A DNA stretch of 64,000 nucleotides from assembly GCA_024644235.1 (NCBI GenBank), contig JAHELJ010000015.1, positions 1-64,000 of the forward strand, in the 5' to 3' direction. The translations under genes and the position numbers were made by a program. Positions 27,857 to 37,770 of the stretch are shown here, piece by piece. The notes beneath the pieces were generated by a model. That model was not told the DNA's origin, did not search any database, and worked only from the letters and a program-made list of their open reading frames with translations. How positions within the stretch are numbered: the stretch's first letter is position 1; every line of letters starts with the position of its first letter. Source of the stretch: Lewinellaceae bacterium. GTDB lineage: Bacteria > Bacteroidota > Bacteroidia > Chitinophagales > Saprospiraceae.

Positions 27857-29320
27857 CTACTTAGATGCTTGATAAAGCAAATTAGCCTCTTCGTCATAGA
27901 ATTTGAAAATCAACTTTGGCCGGTTATCAGTTCGACTGATCTTAACTTCAAGGAATCCTCCGGATGCACTTTCTGAACTACCTTGAATATATGGCTGCCT
28001 GATCTGCGCATGAGGATCGGTAGATTTAGGATCTCCCGCCATTCTTCCTGCTCGTGAATTTGCATCTACCAAAGCCCCGCAGGAAAATTCTTCATATCCA
28101 GAGGGATGAATAGCATGATATTGCCAATGCCGGTCACCACATACGATAAAAAAGTGATCCCTTGATATTTCGTGGGTAGCTAGCCATCTAAAAAAGGCAT
28201 CACCTTCCTGGCGAAAGCCCTTTTGATTGACATGGTTATCACTTTTGTAGGCGTCATCAGGACCAACCATAGGGGTAGGTGATATCAATATCTTATAAGT
28301 GGCATCGCTTTCCAACAAGGTCTTTTGCAACCATTCTGATTGCTCCAGCCCCCAAATAGTTTTCTCCGGACCATCGTCCCAGCCATTTGGGCTGCGAAAT
28401 TCGCGGCCTTCCAACAGCCATATTTGTAAATACTTGTTCATCCGAAATGTTCGATAAGGCGGGCTCTCAGGGTCGAGTGGATCTAAAACTGGCAGCTGCT
28501 CCCGCCAGTTTTTCAAACCCAGCTCGTGAGAGATCGGGACGTCTTGATAAGGATCCGAATCATTATACCGGTAGTCGTGATCATCCTTTTCCCAGTAGGT
28601 GCCAATCTCAGTAAATAGAGATTTAAATCGTGATTGTGCAAATTGCTGATGATATCGCTTTCGCATGCCTCTTTCATCGACAGCAGGGGATTGTATTACC
28701 GTACTATCTGTATCGAAGATGGTATCCTTGGGTTTATCAAAATAGACGTTATCTCCAGTACCGATGAAATAATCCGGGTTCAGGCTCCTGATTGATTCGA
28801 GAGCTGGGTAACCCAGATTCTTGTCCTCACCGGTGTAGGCTGGACCGGAGCCGCCGTGATGAAAAGCATGATAGTTCATACCTGTCACTACAACCAGTGA
28901 AACCTCTTCCTCTCCATCACTACCTTGTAAAGTCCTAAAGGTTCCCCGCTTGGAGGTAGTCATTGAACTTGGATCAGCTCCGTACTGGACACGGTAGAAA
29001 TAGCGACTGGCGGGAGATAGGTCAGAGACTTTTACTTTGGCGATATAGTCCTGCTCGGGGGAAGTTTGGTAGATGTCTGAAAACTCTGAGCTTTCAAATA
29101 GCTGATCTTTCGACCACTCGAATCTTGCCGAACCGAGTGCACCCGGAAGATCACCATCTATCAACGTATCGCTTGAGGTTAGACGGGTTTGCAAGATGGC
29201 AGTGTGTTCCGATATCTCACCTGCCATAATGCCCTGACCAAGAAATATTTGCCCATTTCCCGCTGTAGACAAAGTGATCAGAAACGAAACATTCAAAAGC
29301 AGGTTTAATCTTTTCCTCAT
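27857..29320 (-). CDS. PhoD-like metallophosphatase/phosphodiesterase, 487 aa
   Basis: A signal peptide (LLLNVSFLITLSTAGNGQ) leads into an N-terminal fibronectin-like module typical of PhoD proteins (VSDLSPASRYFYRVQYG), then a metallophosphatase domain: FIGTGDNVYFDKP, YWEKDDHDYRYND, then ISPTPMVGPD and FFIVCGDRHWQYHA. These match the PhoD family's metal-binding D, N/D and H motifs, so it should be a secreted alkaline phosphatase/phosphodiesterase. The substrate is unknown. It lies upstream of the GH13 pair on the same strand with a 73-base gap. Confidence 0.85.
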   Translation of the reverse strand: MRKRLNLLLNVSFLITLSTAGNGQIFLGQGIMAGEISEHTAILQTRLTSSDTLIDGDLPGALGSARFEWSKDQLFESSEFSDIYQTSPEQDYIAKVKVSDLSPASRYFYRVQYGADPSSMTTSKRGTFRTLQGSDGEEEVSLVVVTGMNYHAFHHGGSGPAYTGEDKNLGYPALESIRSLNPDYFIGTGDNVYFDKPKDTIFDTDSTVIQSPAVDERGMRKRYHQQFAQSRFKSLFTEIGTYWEKDDHDYRYNDSDPYQDVPISHELGLKNWREQLPVLDPLDPESPPYRTFRMNKYLQIWLLEGREFRSPNGWDDGPEKTIWGLEQSEWLQKTLLESDATYKILISPTPMVGPDDAYKSDNHVNQKGFRQEGDAFFRWLATHEISRDHFFIVCGDRHWQYHAIHPSGYEEFSCGALVDANSRAGRMAGDPKSTDPHAQIRQPYIQGSSESASGGFLEVKISRTDNRPKLIFKFYDEEANLLYQASK

Positions 29321-29332
29321 CTTTTTGGCAAA

Positions 29333-30268
29333 TTAGTCAAGGCTATTCCAGACTTTTTCCAAAAGAGCCTTGGTGGCAAGAATGCCCTCGTGTTCGCTTA
29401 GTCGTTGGCCCTCATACTCGATACCGATGTATCCCTCAAATTCAGACGCTTTCACCATTTCCAGCATTTTGTAGTAGTCGATTTTTGTCTCCCGGCCATC
29501 TGCATCGAAATCGTAGGATTTCGCACTAACTGCCTTGGCGGATGGAAGAAATTCGGCAACTCCATGGTACCGGTCGTAAGCTCGATCACAGTCATGTTGG
29601 GTGCTTCCCCATTTTGCACTTAAGCACCAGTTACCAAAATCCGGCAGGGTGCCGACATTAGGATGGTTCACCTCGTCTATAATGTCAGCAATCAACTGCG
29701 CATCTGAACTGAAGAGGCCATGGTTTTCGATCAGGATATTGATGCTTTCAGGAGCTGCATATTCCACCAATCGACTCAGGCCATCAACTATAGCCTCCCG
29801 GAAAACATCTTTTTGATCGCTTCCAAAGGCATTGACGCGGATTGAATGGCAACCCAGTATTTTGGCTGCATCGACCCACTTGTGATGGTTATCAACTGAC
29901 GTTTTTCTCTTGCCACTATTTCCATCACCAAGATCACCCTCCTCATCCACCATGATCAGAAGGCTTTTGACACCAGCATCATCTGCTCTTCTGCGCATCT
30001 CCCGCCAGAATTTTTGGTCTTCAGCCTTCATCGCATAGAAAGAGTTTACATATTCAACGGCATCAAGATCATATCTGCTGATCGCTGCAAGAGCAAAGTC
30101 ATTCGGATCAAGAGATCCGTCTTCTATTTCCCTGTGTAGTGACCATTGTGCCAGGGACAGCTTTAGTTCAGCTGCCGCAAGATCAGTAGGATAACGAGCA
30201 GGTAGAGAACATAAAACCGGTGTTGCACTCATCACTCCGAGTTGCTTCAAGAAATTTCGTCTTCGCAT
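29333..30268 (-). CDS. Sugar phosphate isomerase/epimerase-like TIM-barrel protein with Tat-type signal, 311 aa
   Basis: The start at 30268 gives MRRRNFLKQLG, a twin-arginine-like signal followed by a short hydrophobic stretch and ALPA-like cleavage region; an in-frame ATG ten codons earlier is less likely. The mature part is a xylose-isomerase-like TIM barrel with a probable metal site: Glu in DAVEYVN, Glu in NILIENHG, Asp in LPDFGNW, and the terminal YIGIEYEG. Such exported proteins are common in Bacteroidota sugar-use loci; the substrate cannot be read from sequence. It ends 13 bases before the PhoD gene. Confidence 0.8.
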   Translation of the reverse strand: MRRRNFLKQLGVMSATPVLCSLPARYPTDLAAAELKLSLAQWSLHREIEDGSLDPNDFALAAISRYDLDAVEYVNSFYAMKAEDQKFWREMRRRADDAGVKSLLIMVDEEGDLGDGNSGKRKTSVDNHHKWVDAAKILGCHSIRVNAFGSDQKDVFREAIVDGLSRLVEYAAPESINILIENHGLFSSDAQLIADIIDEVNHPNVGTLPDFGNWCLSAKWGSTQHDCDRAYDRYHGVAEFLPSAKAVSAKSYDFDADGRETKIDYYKMLEMVKASEFEGYIGIEYEGQRLSEHEGILATKALLEKVWNSLD

Positions 30269-30321
30269 AAATCTAAGATAGCAGTATTCCACAGTCAAAA
30301 CAGAAGGGTGTGATCGTCTTG

Positions 30322-30975
30322 TCAGATAGCCCTGGAATTAAATTCTGCGGTAGTATTTGATCTGGGGAAAGGCACATCTGGTTGGTCTGCACCTAAAAAT
30401 TCACAAAGGGGTTTCCAGCCTTCCTTAACACTCATTACCAGCAGTTTTTCCGGAGGTATAGTTTTCTGAATCTTCTCATTCCACTCAATGAAATTCTGCT
30501 TGGCTTTAGCCGGGTTGGAATTAAATTCGCCCTCGAAGAGATCTTGCAAGTGCTTGCCTGCCAACCGAAAAACCTTCAGTCGCTTACGGAGAAGAGGGTT
30601 GAATGGCATTCGTAGCATTGTAGTCATCATTTGCATCGGGCTTGGCTGTGATTGACGAATGATGGTATCGCCGAAGCTCTTATACCAGGATTCGGGATCG
30701 CGAGTGGTAAGAATATACCTGGCCTTGTGATAGAGCTTTAGATATTCCTTGTAATATAAATTAGCCGGAAAGTCCACGGCAGCCCGATAGCCTTGAAACA
30801 GATCTTCCCAATCTACAGCCCGGTTAGCCCTTGCATTTTCCCAATGAATCACTTGCTCCGGATGCAGGATAAGTTCTTCCATGTGATAGCATCGATATCC
30901 CAGATGTTCCAGTGCCAGTTTTAACGAATGGGTCCCGGTCCGGCCAAATCCTACTCCAATGATCTCAAGCGACAT
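30322..30975 (-). CDS. Sulfotransferase-family protein, 217 aa
   Basis: The N-terminus GVGFGRTGTHSLKLALEHLG carries the 5'-phosphosulfate loop (GRTGTHS) seen in this sulfotransferase family, and ARYILTTRDPESWYKSF gives the 3'-phosphate-binding Arg and Ser. The catalytic base is probably among the acidic/His residues between them. No signal peptide is visible, so it acts in the cytoplasm. The sulfate acceptor is unknown. It sits among secreted carbohydrate enzymes, but a 50-base gap to the isomerase-like gene makes co-transcription only possible. Confidence 0.85.
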   Translation of the reverse strand: MSLEIIGVGFGRTGTHSLKLALEHLGYRCYHMEELILHPEQVIHWENARANRAVDWEDLFQGYRAAVDFPANLYYKEYLKLYHKARYILTTRDPESWYKSFGDTIIRQSQPSPMQMMTTMLRMPFNPLLRKRLKVFRLAGKHLQDLFEGEFNSNPAKAKQNFIEWNEKIQKTIPPEKLLVMSVKEGWKPLCEFLGADQPDVPFPRSNTTAEFNSRAI

Positions 30976-31005
30976 AGAGAAACTTCAATCCTGATTTTCA
31001 TTTAA

Positions 31006-32538
31006 TTAATTGGCAGCATGAATCTCTTGTACCTGTTGAATCACCTTGAAGTTTTCACACCCTTTGCGTACAGCTTTCACTTCCCAGTCAAAGGAGTAAT
31101 TCCCTTGACCTCCATGTAGCTCGCCAATCTCAAACCCTGTTTCACTTTTATTCATCACGGCTAGTCCTTTTGAATTTAAACTGTATGGAGTGAGCATGAT
31201 GGTCATCGACGAAGTATTTGCCATCATTGTAAAATGCTCGGGTAATTTGATTGTGGCACGACCATCTACGAGATCTGCTTTTCCTCTCATATATGCCGCT
31301 GCTTCTGGTCCTGAAAGAGCGGCATATACGATTTGCTGATCAGCTCGACCGGGATGTGGTGTTACAGCTGCTGTGATATCTGCATTGACTTGTCCCTGTC
31401 CATTCGAGTTTACAAACAAGCTGCCCTTTGTCTCCCCATTGGCATCTTTTACGGCGACAAATCCATGATCACCATTTGAGGACAGGTTGGTGAGGGTGAC
31501 ATTGTCCTGTCGGTTAGGCCCACTGGTGCCAACGAATCCTGCATGGGAAGTGGTCTCCAACATCCGGACACTGGAATTCCCTGAGGCATCTCCCAACTCT
31601 AGCCACCCGTGAGTACCATCTGCTGTGCTGCCAAGGAATCCAAGTCGATTTCCATTTTCGTTGTATATCCATAGCGCTCCATTCTTTGTTGTGGTTGCTC
31701 CCAGCTGAATAACATTATTGCTCAGATCATTATTGATTGTGATCAATCCGCCGTCAAGAGCTCCTCTGACATCAACAAATGTGCTGAAACCTTCGCTGAT
31801 CAAGAGTTCCTTTACATTAACAGGACCAGCATGGTAAGAAATCTGATTGCCTTGGACTTGCCAGGGACTGGAGCCCCCGCCACCGGAAGGTAATGTCACA
31901 GTATTTCCACTACTTATGGATAATTGATCACCATTGATTGAAAGCGTTTGAGGCGAAGAAGTAGGTAGCATTACAGAATTTCCATCACTGATACTCAGTT
32001 GATCTCCTTCTATTGAAAGGGTCTGGTTGACACCGGCGATTGCACCGAGATCTACGGAATTGCCGTTTTCGATTGACAAGATGCTGCCATTCAAATCAAG
32101 TAATTGATCATCATCGCCGGATCCTCCCGCAGCATTGGCGGCCGTCCGGGCATGCATAGCATATGGTACTGACAATAGTTGGGTCGTGCCCAGATTGGTG
32201 AAGTCCCGACCCCCGTTTGGATCAAATCCTAGATTGATATAATATTGGTTATTGCCCCATTCAATGGCATCCAGATTTCCCAAGACGGGATCACCTCTGC
32301 CTATCTGCACTGTGAACAACCCAAATTCGTTGGTGGTGACGAATTGTTCTTCAGCAAAATCAACCGGGCCTGCTTCGAAGCCTCGAGCCAGACTGATTTC
32401 CAAACTGATCTGCCGATTGGAATAGATGTTTCCCTGTCCGTCCCTGGCTATCCCTTGATAGTTGAAAGCCAAAGGGGCCTGAGCGATTACAACCAGAGAG
32501 AGAAACAACAAAATTAGAGTTAGGGTAAATCTGTTCAT
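31006..32538 (-). CDS. Secreted repeat-rich protein (tail-fibre-like), 510 aa
   Basis: A signal peptide (LILLFLSLVVIAQA) is followed by a beta-rich N-terminal domain (FNYQGIARDGQGNIYSNRQ) that is common in Bacteroidota surface proteins. Three tandem repeats lie at about residues 150-225, of the form TLSI(E/N)GDQLSIS(D/S)GN(S/T)V, ending in a GGGG linker. The rest has Gly/Asn-rich strands resembling the trimeric spikes of tail-fibre or adhesin proteins. No enzyme motif or type IX sorting domain is seen. Its ATG overlaps the stop of the giant lipase-like gene (ATGA), so the two are probably one unit. Confidence 0.75.
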   Translation of the reverse strand: MNRFTLTLILLFLSLVVIAQAPLAFNYQGIARDGQGNIYSNRQISLEISLARGFEAGPVDFAEEQFVTTNEFGLFTVQIGRGDPVLGNLDAIEWGNNQYYINLGFDPNGGRDFTNLGTTQLLSVPYAMHARTAANAAGGSGDDDQLLDLNGSILSIENGNSVDLGAIAGVNQTLSIEGDQLSISDGNSVMLPTSSPQTLSINGDQLSISSGNTVTLPSGGGGSSPWQVQGNQISYHAGPVNVKELLISEGFSTFVDVRGALDGGLITINNDLSNNVIQLGATTTKNGALWIYNENGNRLGFLGSTADGTHGWLELGDASGNSSVRMLETTSHAGFVGTSGPNRQDNVTLTNLSSNGDHGFVAVKDANGETKGSLFVNSNGQGQVNADITAAVTPHPGRADQQIVYAALSGPEAAAYMRGKADLVDGRATIKLPEHFTMMANTSSMTIMLTPYSLNSKGLAVMNKSETGFEIGELHGGQGNYSFDWEVKAVRKGCENFKVIQQVQEIHAAN

Positions 32539-35500
32539 TGGATCGAAATAATTTTTGATTGAATTCCACTCTGTGATCGAACCGTGATGTAGTATATACC
32601 TCCGGGCAATTCGGGAAGATCAAGTTCTGCTGTGGAGGGTCCAGCAGCTAGTTGTAATCGAGAGTGCAGGAGATTATTGCCGACTAGATCGGTCAAAATG
32701 ATATCAACAGGCTGATCACTAATGGCGGAGAAGAACAAGGTTAGATTGTCTTTAGCCGGATTGGGCGCGACGGTGAAAGTTGAGACTGGTGTGTTTGTTG
32801 AGATCTCGTCTAACTGCATATTCGCATTAGGAGGTTGACACTTACACTTGCATGCCTCTCCCATAGGTCGGGGTATCTGGGCTACACTCTGAGGCAATTC
32901 GGGAGCGTCACGTGGGTCAAATCCTTCCTCGTAACTATATGGCCGGTAGTGTTCCCATTGCCACCCGGGTGCCGTAGTATTGGAATAGAGATCATATCCC
33001 CTGATCCGCATCCGATGGAAATAGTTCTTAAGGTGAATATCTCTATAGCCTGGTGGTCCCATTGGAATGCTGCGGACAATGCCTGTAGCGCCAAAGCGGC
33101 GATCCGGATGAGGTTCGAACGCTGTAACCGGATAGTCCACATAGGGTGAACCGGGTATTTCTATCGACTTGACCTCTCCCGGATCGCAATCGAAATTCGG
33201 GAGAGTGATCTTTATGAAATGATTTTCGGGGCCATGATGAACGACATTGCCAGCCGTGTAGCCTGTGTTATCTTTTATGCCCTGATTGATTTTACTCACC
33301 AGCTCACTCTGGTCTTGAGAAATCAGACCCCTTTCGCAATCCCAATCGTTGGGATCAAACATTGGAGGCTCATACGTACTATTGGGATTTTGGAACAGCC
33401 GGTTATCAAAGAAGCCAATGGCAAGAAGGTCATAGTCAGCCGTATATAAAGGCGGGTCGCCATTCGCATCAGCTAGTTCTGGATCCGGGTTGGCTTGGAC
33501 GAAAAATGTATCCAACGCCTGAAGGTCACAATTCGTGGTACATAGGACCCGGGGGCAGTCGATTGAGCCCTGAGGATCCCAACTGTAGATCTCGCTGGTA
33601 CCTTTCTTCAGTAGTCGGATTTCCATCTCCGCCTCTGAGCGAAATTGCTCCTTGACAACAAACATTTCGTATTCGGCTTCTGTCCCGTCACAGGTAAATT
33701 TTAGATCATTAAGGTGAGCCCTCGCTACCAGCTCAGGCGACATATCCAGTAGGTCTTGCACCTTTTCATTGAATTTTTGGATTTGCTGATCGCGTTTATC
33801 ACCACTATAGAGTTGCCAAAGTTTGGAATATCGTTGATCTACGGCAAGGAGGCCTTTATGCGGTCCCCAATTAGAGCTTTTTCCTTTGACGGGCATTCCC
33901 TTAGTAGCTCGATTATTGGCGATCAGATCGGTGGCATCCGGATTTACCGGTCTAGCCAGTAGAACTACATTTTCTTCATTGGCAATGCGGGCAAATTCAA
34001 GGGCGTGGCAGGGTACATATCCAGACCAACAAATGGCGCCACACCCTGTGAGATCTTCCGCCATATCACCAGGATCAGGTAGCCAAACAGGTAGTTTTCT
34101 TCCGGCGGGAGGAAAGCCTTCCTCATTGAATCTCTCCAGACCTGAATTGAGTAAACTGATTACATGATCTTGTACGTCGGGGTAGCGAGGTGTATAGCCA
34201 TGTAACGTATTTGAAAAGAGCTTAAAGGATTTCTCGTCTGGTGTATTCAGAATGTTTTCAAATCCCAACTGGCTATCATATCGAACCGTGAAGTCGTTTT
34301 TGTCATTTTTGAAGATCAAGTACCTGATTCTATCGACGAATTCTTTGAAGTTGGCCAGCTCCTTGAGCTTGAAACCAATCTCAACTGCGAATTTGATGTT
34401 TTCAAGATTACCCCCAGTAATATAATCCAGCAAGTCGTCATCAAAATCAGCCATGCCAACATCTGCAAGATCAAAAGGAAACAGTGTGTCCTGTAATGTT
34501 TCCTTTATCATGTTGTTAAGCTTGAGAATACTCTGCCATTGCTTTTCGAGGGGATCTTTATAAAGATTCTTAAAGGCTTCCCGATCGTCTTTGTACATTT
34601 CCAGATACATCCGGTCCAGTCCCTGATATACCCTGCTTTCGTTTTTCTTCAGGTGTTCTGGGAGCTTGTGCCACTGGTCCGCTACCTGATACAAAAAGTA
34701 GTCGAAGAATGATTGGCTGAAGTAGAAGGCCACGGCGGTGAAAAGGGCCCGCTTGTAGTAGGAATTGTTCGGATCTTCGATGCGATCAATCGCATCTTGG
34801 ATTCTATCCGTGACTGACACAATGGAATGCGCCGGGATTTTTGTTGCTCCGATTTTTCTAAGTGCAGGGCTTTCTGGTATTTGATCAATGATTGCACCTG
34901 CATCTGGCCTAATTCCTTCAAGGAGCCATATGGTTCCCATCTGAAAAGTACTAACTAGTGCTGCATTGTCAAGCGTTTTCATCAAAGCAAAGCTTAGGGT
35001 ATCTTCGATAAAAGACAGAGTATCGTTTGCGGATTCTTCATCAAGCATAGCCAGATACCACGCCATATCTGAACCATGGTGGGTGGAGGAAATAGTGATC
35101 AACCGGTTGATATCTCCCTCCAAGAAGTTTTCTTCCCTTTTGTAGATATAGTCTCTCTGTGAACGATCGACAGGATTCACTTCATAGTTTTCAGAAGCGT
35201 ACACCCGGGCCAACACGCCTCCCATACTATGGCCGATCACATCTGCCTGAGTAACGGCAACATTCAGTTCTTCTCGAAAATAGTCGAGAGCTTCTTTGAT
35301 TCCGCCGGGATTTTCATAGACTACCTGTTTATTGTTTTCAAAGCAGCTGGAATTTCCAAGGATAGGACTTCCAATGAAGTTTCCACTACAGGGAATCTCA
35401 CCCAACCTTCCCAAGCCATTAGTAGCCGAGTAATCCACTGTGAACACCTTAAACCCATCCTTCTCCAAGCGCTCGACCATGGAAAATCCTCCATCAAAGG

Positions 35501-37058
35501 CAGGCGTGTGCCAGCAATTAGTCGGATTATCGAACGTGCCATGGATAAGCACCACCGGAGGTGGATAAAAAACCATTTCCTGCTCAAAGTTTTTGGCACC
35601 TCCCTGATCGGTGAGAACAATGTCATAGGTCAGTTTGAACTTCTTGACGCCCCCGGATGCATCTTCTTCTGTTTCGGACAAAATTTCTTCTGGAGGGGTG
35701 AAGAGCGCAAAACCAAAATGTTTGTTTCCGATTTGATGCGTAGTGTCGCCCCACACCATTTCGAATTGTCCAACTTCTTCGGGTAAAGTGAAAGAGATGT
35801 GATCCTTTTTCCCGGGAGCTTCAAAACGGATCAGTACCTCGGAAACATGATCTAAGGCGATTCCATCGCGAGTAGCGGAAAGTTCCAATAAATCTTTGGG
35901 CTTCAGTTCGCGAATCTTGTTTGTTGGAAGCGGATTAAGAAAGCCACCGCTCACAAATTGTGGATTGGCATCCAAAATTTCTGCAACCACAGTGCCTTCG
36001 CAACGCTCTTTGGCCAGTTCTCTTAGATATTTGAAGCCATCGCTGCGGCCCATTTGCATAGGCAGAAAATCGAAATCATCATTGCCACGGAGGTTCCCAA
36101 ATGGATAGTTGACTGATACGGGATAATAGCCGACCAGAGACAAATCTTCAATTCCAAAGTAATCAATGAACTGATTGTCACCAATCGTCTTTAACGACGA
36201 AGCGCCGGCAGGATACTCTTCATTGAATGCGGCACAGACTGAGGCACTGGCTTCCGGAGGCAACCAATGATAAGTAAAAACACCTTCGATGAGAATTTCT
36301 GATACTCCCACCTGGTTTTCCACCCTTACTTTATAGTCACAATAGCAAGAGTTTTTTTCCTCAGTTTCTTCCATTCTTTCTTCGGCGATCAGAGCATCGG
36401 TTCCCTTCTCAACCGTCACGATACCAATGTCGGAGCTAAAAAAACGGTCCCGTACAAAGGTGAGTTTCTCCGGGCAATAGCGGGTCAATTGGCAGCCCTG
36501 CTCCACAGCCAATGGCAAAATGGTAGAGACACCTGTTTCCAATAAACCATTTAGGCCAGGTACTTCCTCCGCAAACCGATTGTCGTATCCGGCATATACC
36601 ATCTTTACTTCCGGCAAGGTGTGATGCGTGAAATCGCCTTTGCTTGTGATCAGCTCGTAAAATTCAAAGAAAGCACTGCAGACGTTTGCTTCATTATCCG
36701 TCAATTGGTTCCAGGCAAAGACAAAGAAATCCGGTGTGATGATAAAGGCATCTGTTTCAACATTGCCGCTTTCATCGGTAATTTTTCCACGGGTGGAATA
36801 GCCGCACCTGCACTGATAGAAGATACCGTCTTCTCCCGAGCGTTCTACCCCCCATCGGTTGTTTCGTTCCATCCTGCTACCGGAAGGGATGAAATAGGTC
36901 TTTCCGTTATGCTCGTAGGTGAGATCTTGTGCGAGTTCAAAATTGTCTCCGCAAGGGCAATCGCTATGATCGTTAATCTGTGAAAACAGATCAATAATAG
37001 TATTGAATACAAGGAAAACACAAACTGTAGCAGCACGACTGGGAAGGAGCGTGTTCAT
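32535..37058 (-). CDS. Giant secreted alpha/beta-hydrolase (lipase-like) protein with type IX C-terminal domain, 1507 aa
   Basis: An N-terminal signal-like stretch (VCVFLVFNTIIDLFSQ) starts the protein. Residues 30-480 are Cys-containing beta modules without a recognised family (e.g. DCPCGDN, QCRCGYS, CYCDYK). A lipase-like alpha/beta-hydrolase lies at about 500-720: PPPVVLIHGTFDNP, then the nucleophile elbow VIGHSMGGVLARVYA with Ser near residue 610, and SSTHHGSDMAWY. About 600 residues of unassigned sequence follow. The last 75 residues (APNPAKDNLTLFF... LPGGIYYITV) are a type A type IX sorting domain. It should be secreted and surface-bound or released. The substrate is unknown. Confidence 0.8.
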   Translation of the reverse strand: MNTLLPSRAATVCVFLVFNTIIDLFSQINDHSDCPCGDNFELAQDLTYEHNGKTYFIPSGSRMERNNRWGVERSGEDGIFYQCRCGYSTRGKITDESGNVETDAFIITPDFFVFAWNQLTDNEANVCSAFFEFYELITSKGDFTHHTLPEVKMVYAGYDNRFAEEVPGLNGLLETGVSTILPLAVEQGCQLTRYCPEKLTFVRDRFFSSDIGIVTVEKGTDALIAEERMEETEEKNSCYCDYKVRVENQVGVSEILIEGVFTYHWLPPEASASVCAAFNEEYPAGASSLKTIGDNQFIDYFGIEDLSLVGYYPVSVNYPFGNLRGNDDFDFLPMQMGRSDGFKYLRELAKERCEGTVVAEILDANPQFVSGGFLNPLPTNKIRELKPKDLLELSATRDGIALDHVSEVLIRFEAPGKKDHISFTLPEEVGQFEMVWGDTTHQIGNKHFGFALFTPPEEILSETEEDASGGVKKFKLTYDIVLTDQGGAKNFEQEMVFYPPPVVLIHGTFDNPTNCWHTPAFDGGFSMVERLEKDGFKVFTVDYSATNGLGRLGEIPCSGNFIGSPILGNSSCFENNKQVVYENPGGIKEALDYFREELNVAVTQADVIGHSMGGVLARVYASENYEVNPVDRSQRDYIYKREENFLEGDINRLITISSTHHGSDMAWYLAMLDEESANDTLSFIEDTLSFALMKTLDNAALVSTFQMGTIWLLEGIRPDAGAIIDQIPESPALRKIGATKIPAHSIVSVTDRIQDAIDRIEDPNNSYYKRALFTAVAFYFSQSFFDYFLYQVADQWHKLPEHLKKNESRVYQGLDRMYLEMYKDDREAFKNLYKDPLEKQWQSILKLNNMIKETLQDTLFPFDLADVGMADFDDDLLDYITGGNLENIKFAVEIGFKLKELANFKEFVDRIRYLIFKNDKNDFTVRYDSQLGFENILNTPDEKSFKLFSNTLHGYTPRYPDVQDHVISLLNSGLERFNEEGFPPAGRKLPVWLPDPGDMAEDLTGCGAICWSGYVPCHALEFARIANEENVVLLARPVNPDATDLIANNRATKGMPVKGKSSNWGPHKGLLAVDQRYSKLWQLYSGDKRDQQIQKFNEKVQDLLDMSPELVARAHLNDLKFTCDGTEAEYEMFVVKEQFRSEAEMEIRLLKKGTSEIYSWDPQGSIDCPRVLCTTNCDLQALDTFFVQANPDPELADANGDPPLYTADYDLLAIGFFDNRLFQNPNSTYEPPMFDPNDWDCERGLISQDQSELVSKINQGIKDNTGYTAGNVVHHGPENHFIKITLPNFDCDPGEVKSIEIPGSPYVDYPVTAFEPHPDRRFGATGIVRSIPMGPPGYRDIHLKNYFHRMRIRGYDLYSNTTAPGWQWEHYRPYSYEEGFDPRDAPELPQSVAQIPRPMGEACKCKCQPPNANMQLDEISTNTPVSTFTVAPNPAKDNLTLFFSAISDQPVDIILTDLVGNNLLHSRLQLAAGPSTAELDLPELPGGIYYITVRSQSGIQSKIISIQ

Positions 37059-37215
37059 TTGGCATCGGGTAGATCTGCTACTTGTAATTTAGAAAATTTG
37101 TCAGAAAATCTCGGTTTTCTGGTTATATACATCATTATTCTGTAATGTATACGTGACAGACAGAGAAAATACCACGAATACATTTAATAATTTCGATCAA
37201 ATAATAGATCAAACA

Positions 37216-37770
37216 ATGAACAAAGTTTTAAAACGAATCTTGATTGGAGTTGGGATCTTGGCAGTCATTCTATTTATTGCATCCCGCATTCTCATCAGTC
37301 AAACCAAAAAGGCCAGCCCTGAGGATTTGGTTACCTATACACAGGGCGATAAGAAGGTAGAGGTCTTTTATTGTCAGCCCAGTAAAAAAGGCCGGGAGAT
37401 CTTTGGAGGTCTAGTGCCTTATGGTGAAGTATGGCGTACAGGTGCCAACGAAGCTTCCACATTCGAGATATCCCATGACATCATTGTAGAAGGTGAAAGC
37501 CTTCCCGCAGGGAAGTATACTTTGTGGACCATCCCAAATCCCAGTCAATGGACTGTGATCTTTAATAGCAAGATGTACGGCTGGGGAGTTAATTTTAGCG
37601 AAGAAGCTCAACGCGAGGCAGAACATGATGCTTTAACTGTCGAGGTGCCGGTTCAACAGACAAGTAATGTAATAGAACTCTTTACGATCGAAGTGGATGA
37701 GAATCCATCTCTTGGAATGAGTCTGGCATGGGATCAGACCATGGTTAGGGTGCCTTTTAGTTGGAAGTGA
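37216..37770 (+). CDS. DUF2911 domain protein, 184 aa
   Basis: The ATG at 37216 gives one N-terminal membrane segment (ILIGVGILAVILFIASRIL) and a beta-rich domain of the DUF2911 family: YGEVWRTGANEASTFE, ESLPAGKYTLWTIPNPSQWTV and WGVNF. A GTG 21 codons upstream also opens the frame but adds only a charged tail. It is probably an exported or membrane-attached protein of unknown function. Its divergent neighbour is the giant lipase-like gene. Confidence 0.8.
   Translation: MNKVLKRILIGVGILAVILFIASRILISQTKKASPEDLVTYTQGDKKVEVFYCQPSKKGREIFGGLVPYGEVWRTGANEASTFEISHDIIVEGESLPAGKYTLWTIPNPSQWTVIFNSKMYGWGVNFSEEAQREAEHDALTVEVPVQQTSNVIELFTIEVDENPSLGMSLAWDQTMVRVPFSWK

Noticed and set aside
27784..27897. 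Extended N-terminus of the SusA-like GH13 gene
   Set aside because: It overlaps the PhoD gene and would place 38 residues before a clean signal peptide that starts at 27783.
31006..32538. Prophage tail-fibre gene
   Set aside because: It has a signal peptide and is coupled to a type IX secreted protein; no phage genes are near.
37153..37215. GTG start of the DUF2911 gene
   Set aside because: The extra 21 residues are polar and precede the membrane segment; the ATG at 37216 fits better.
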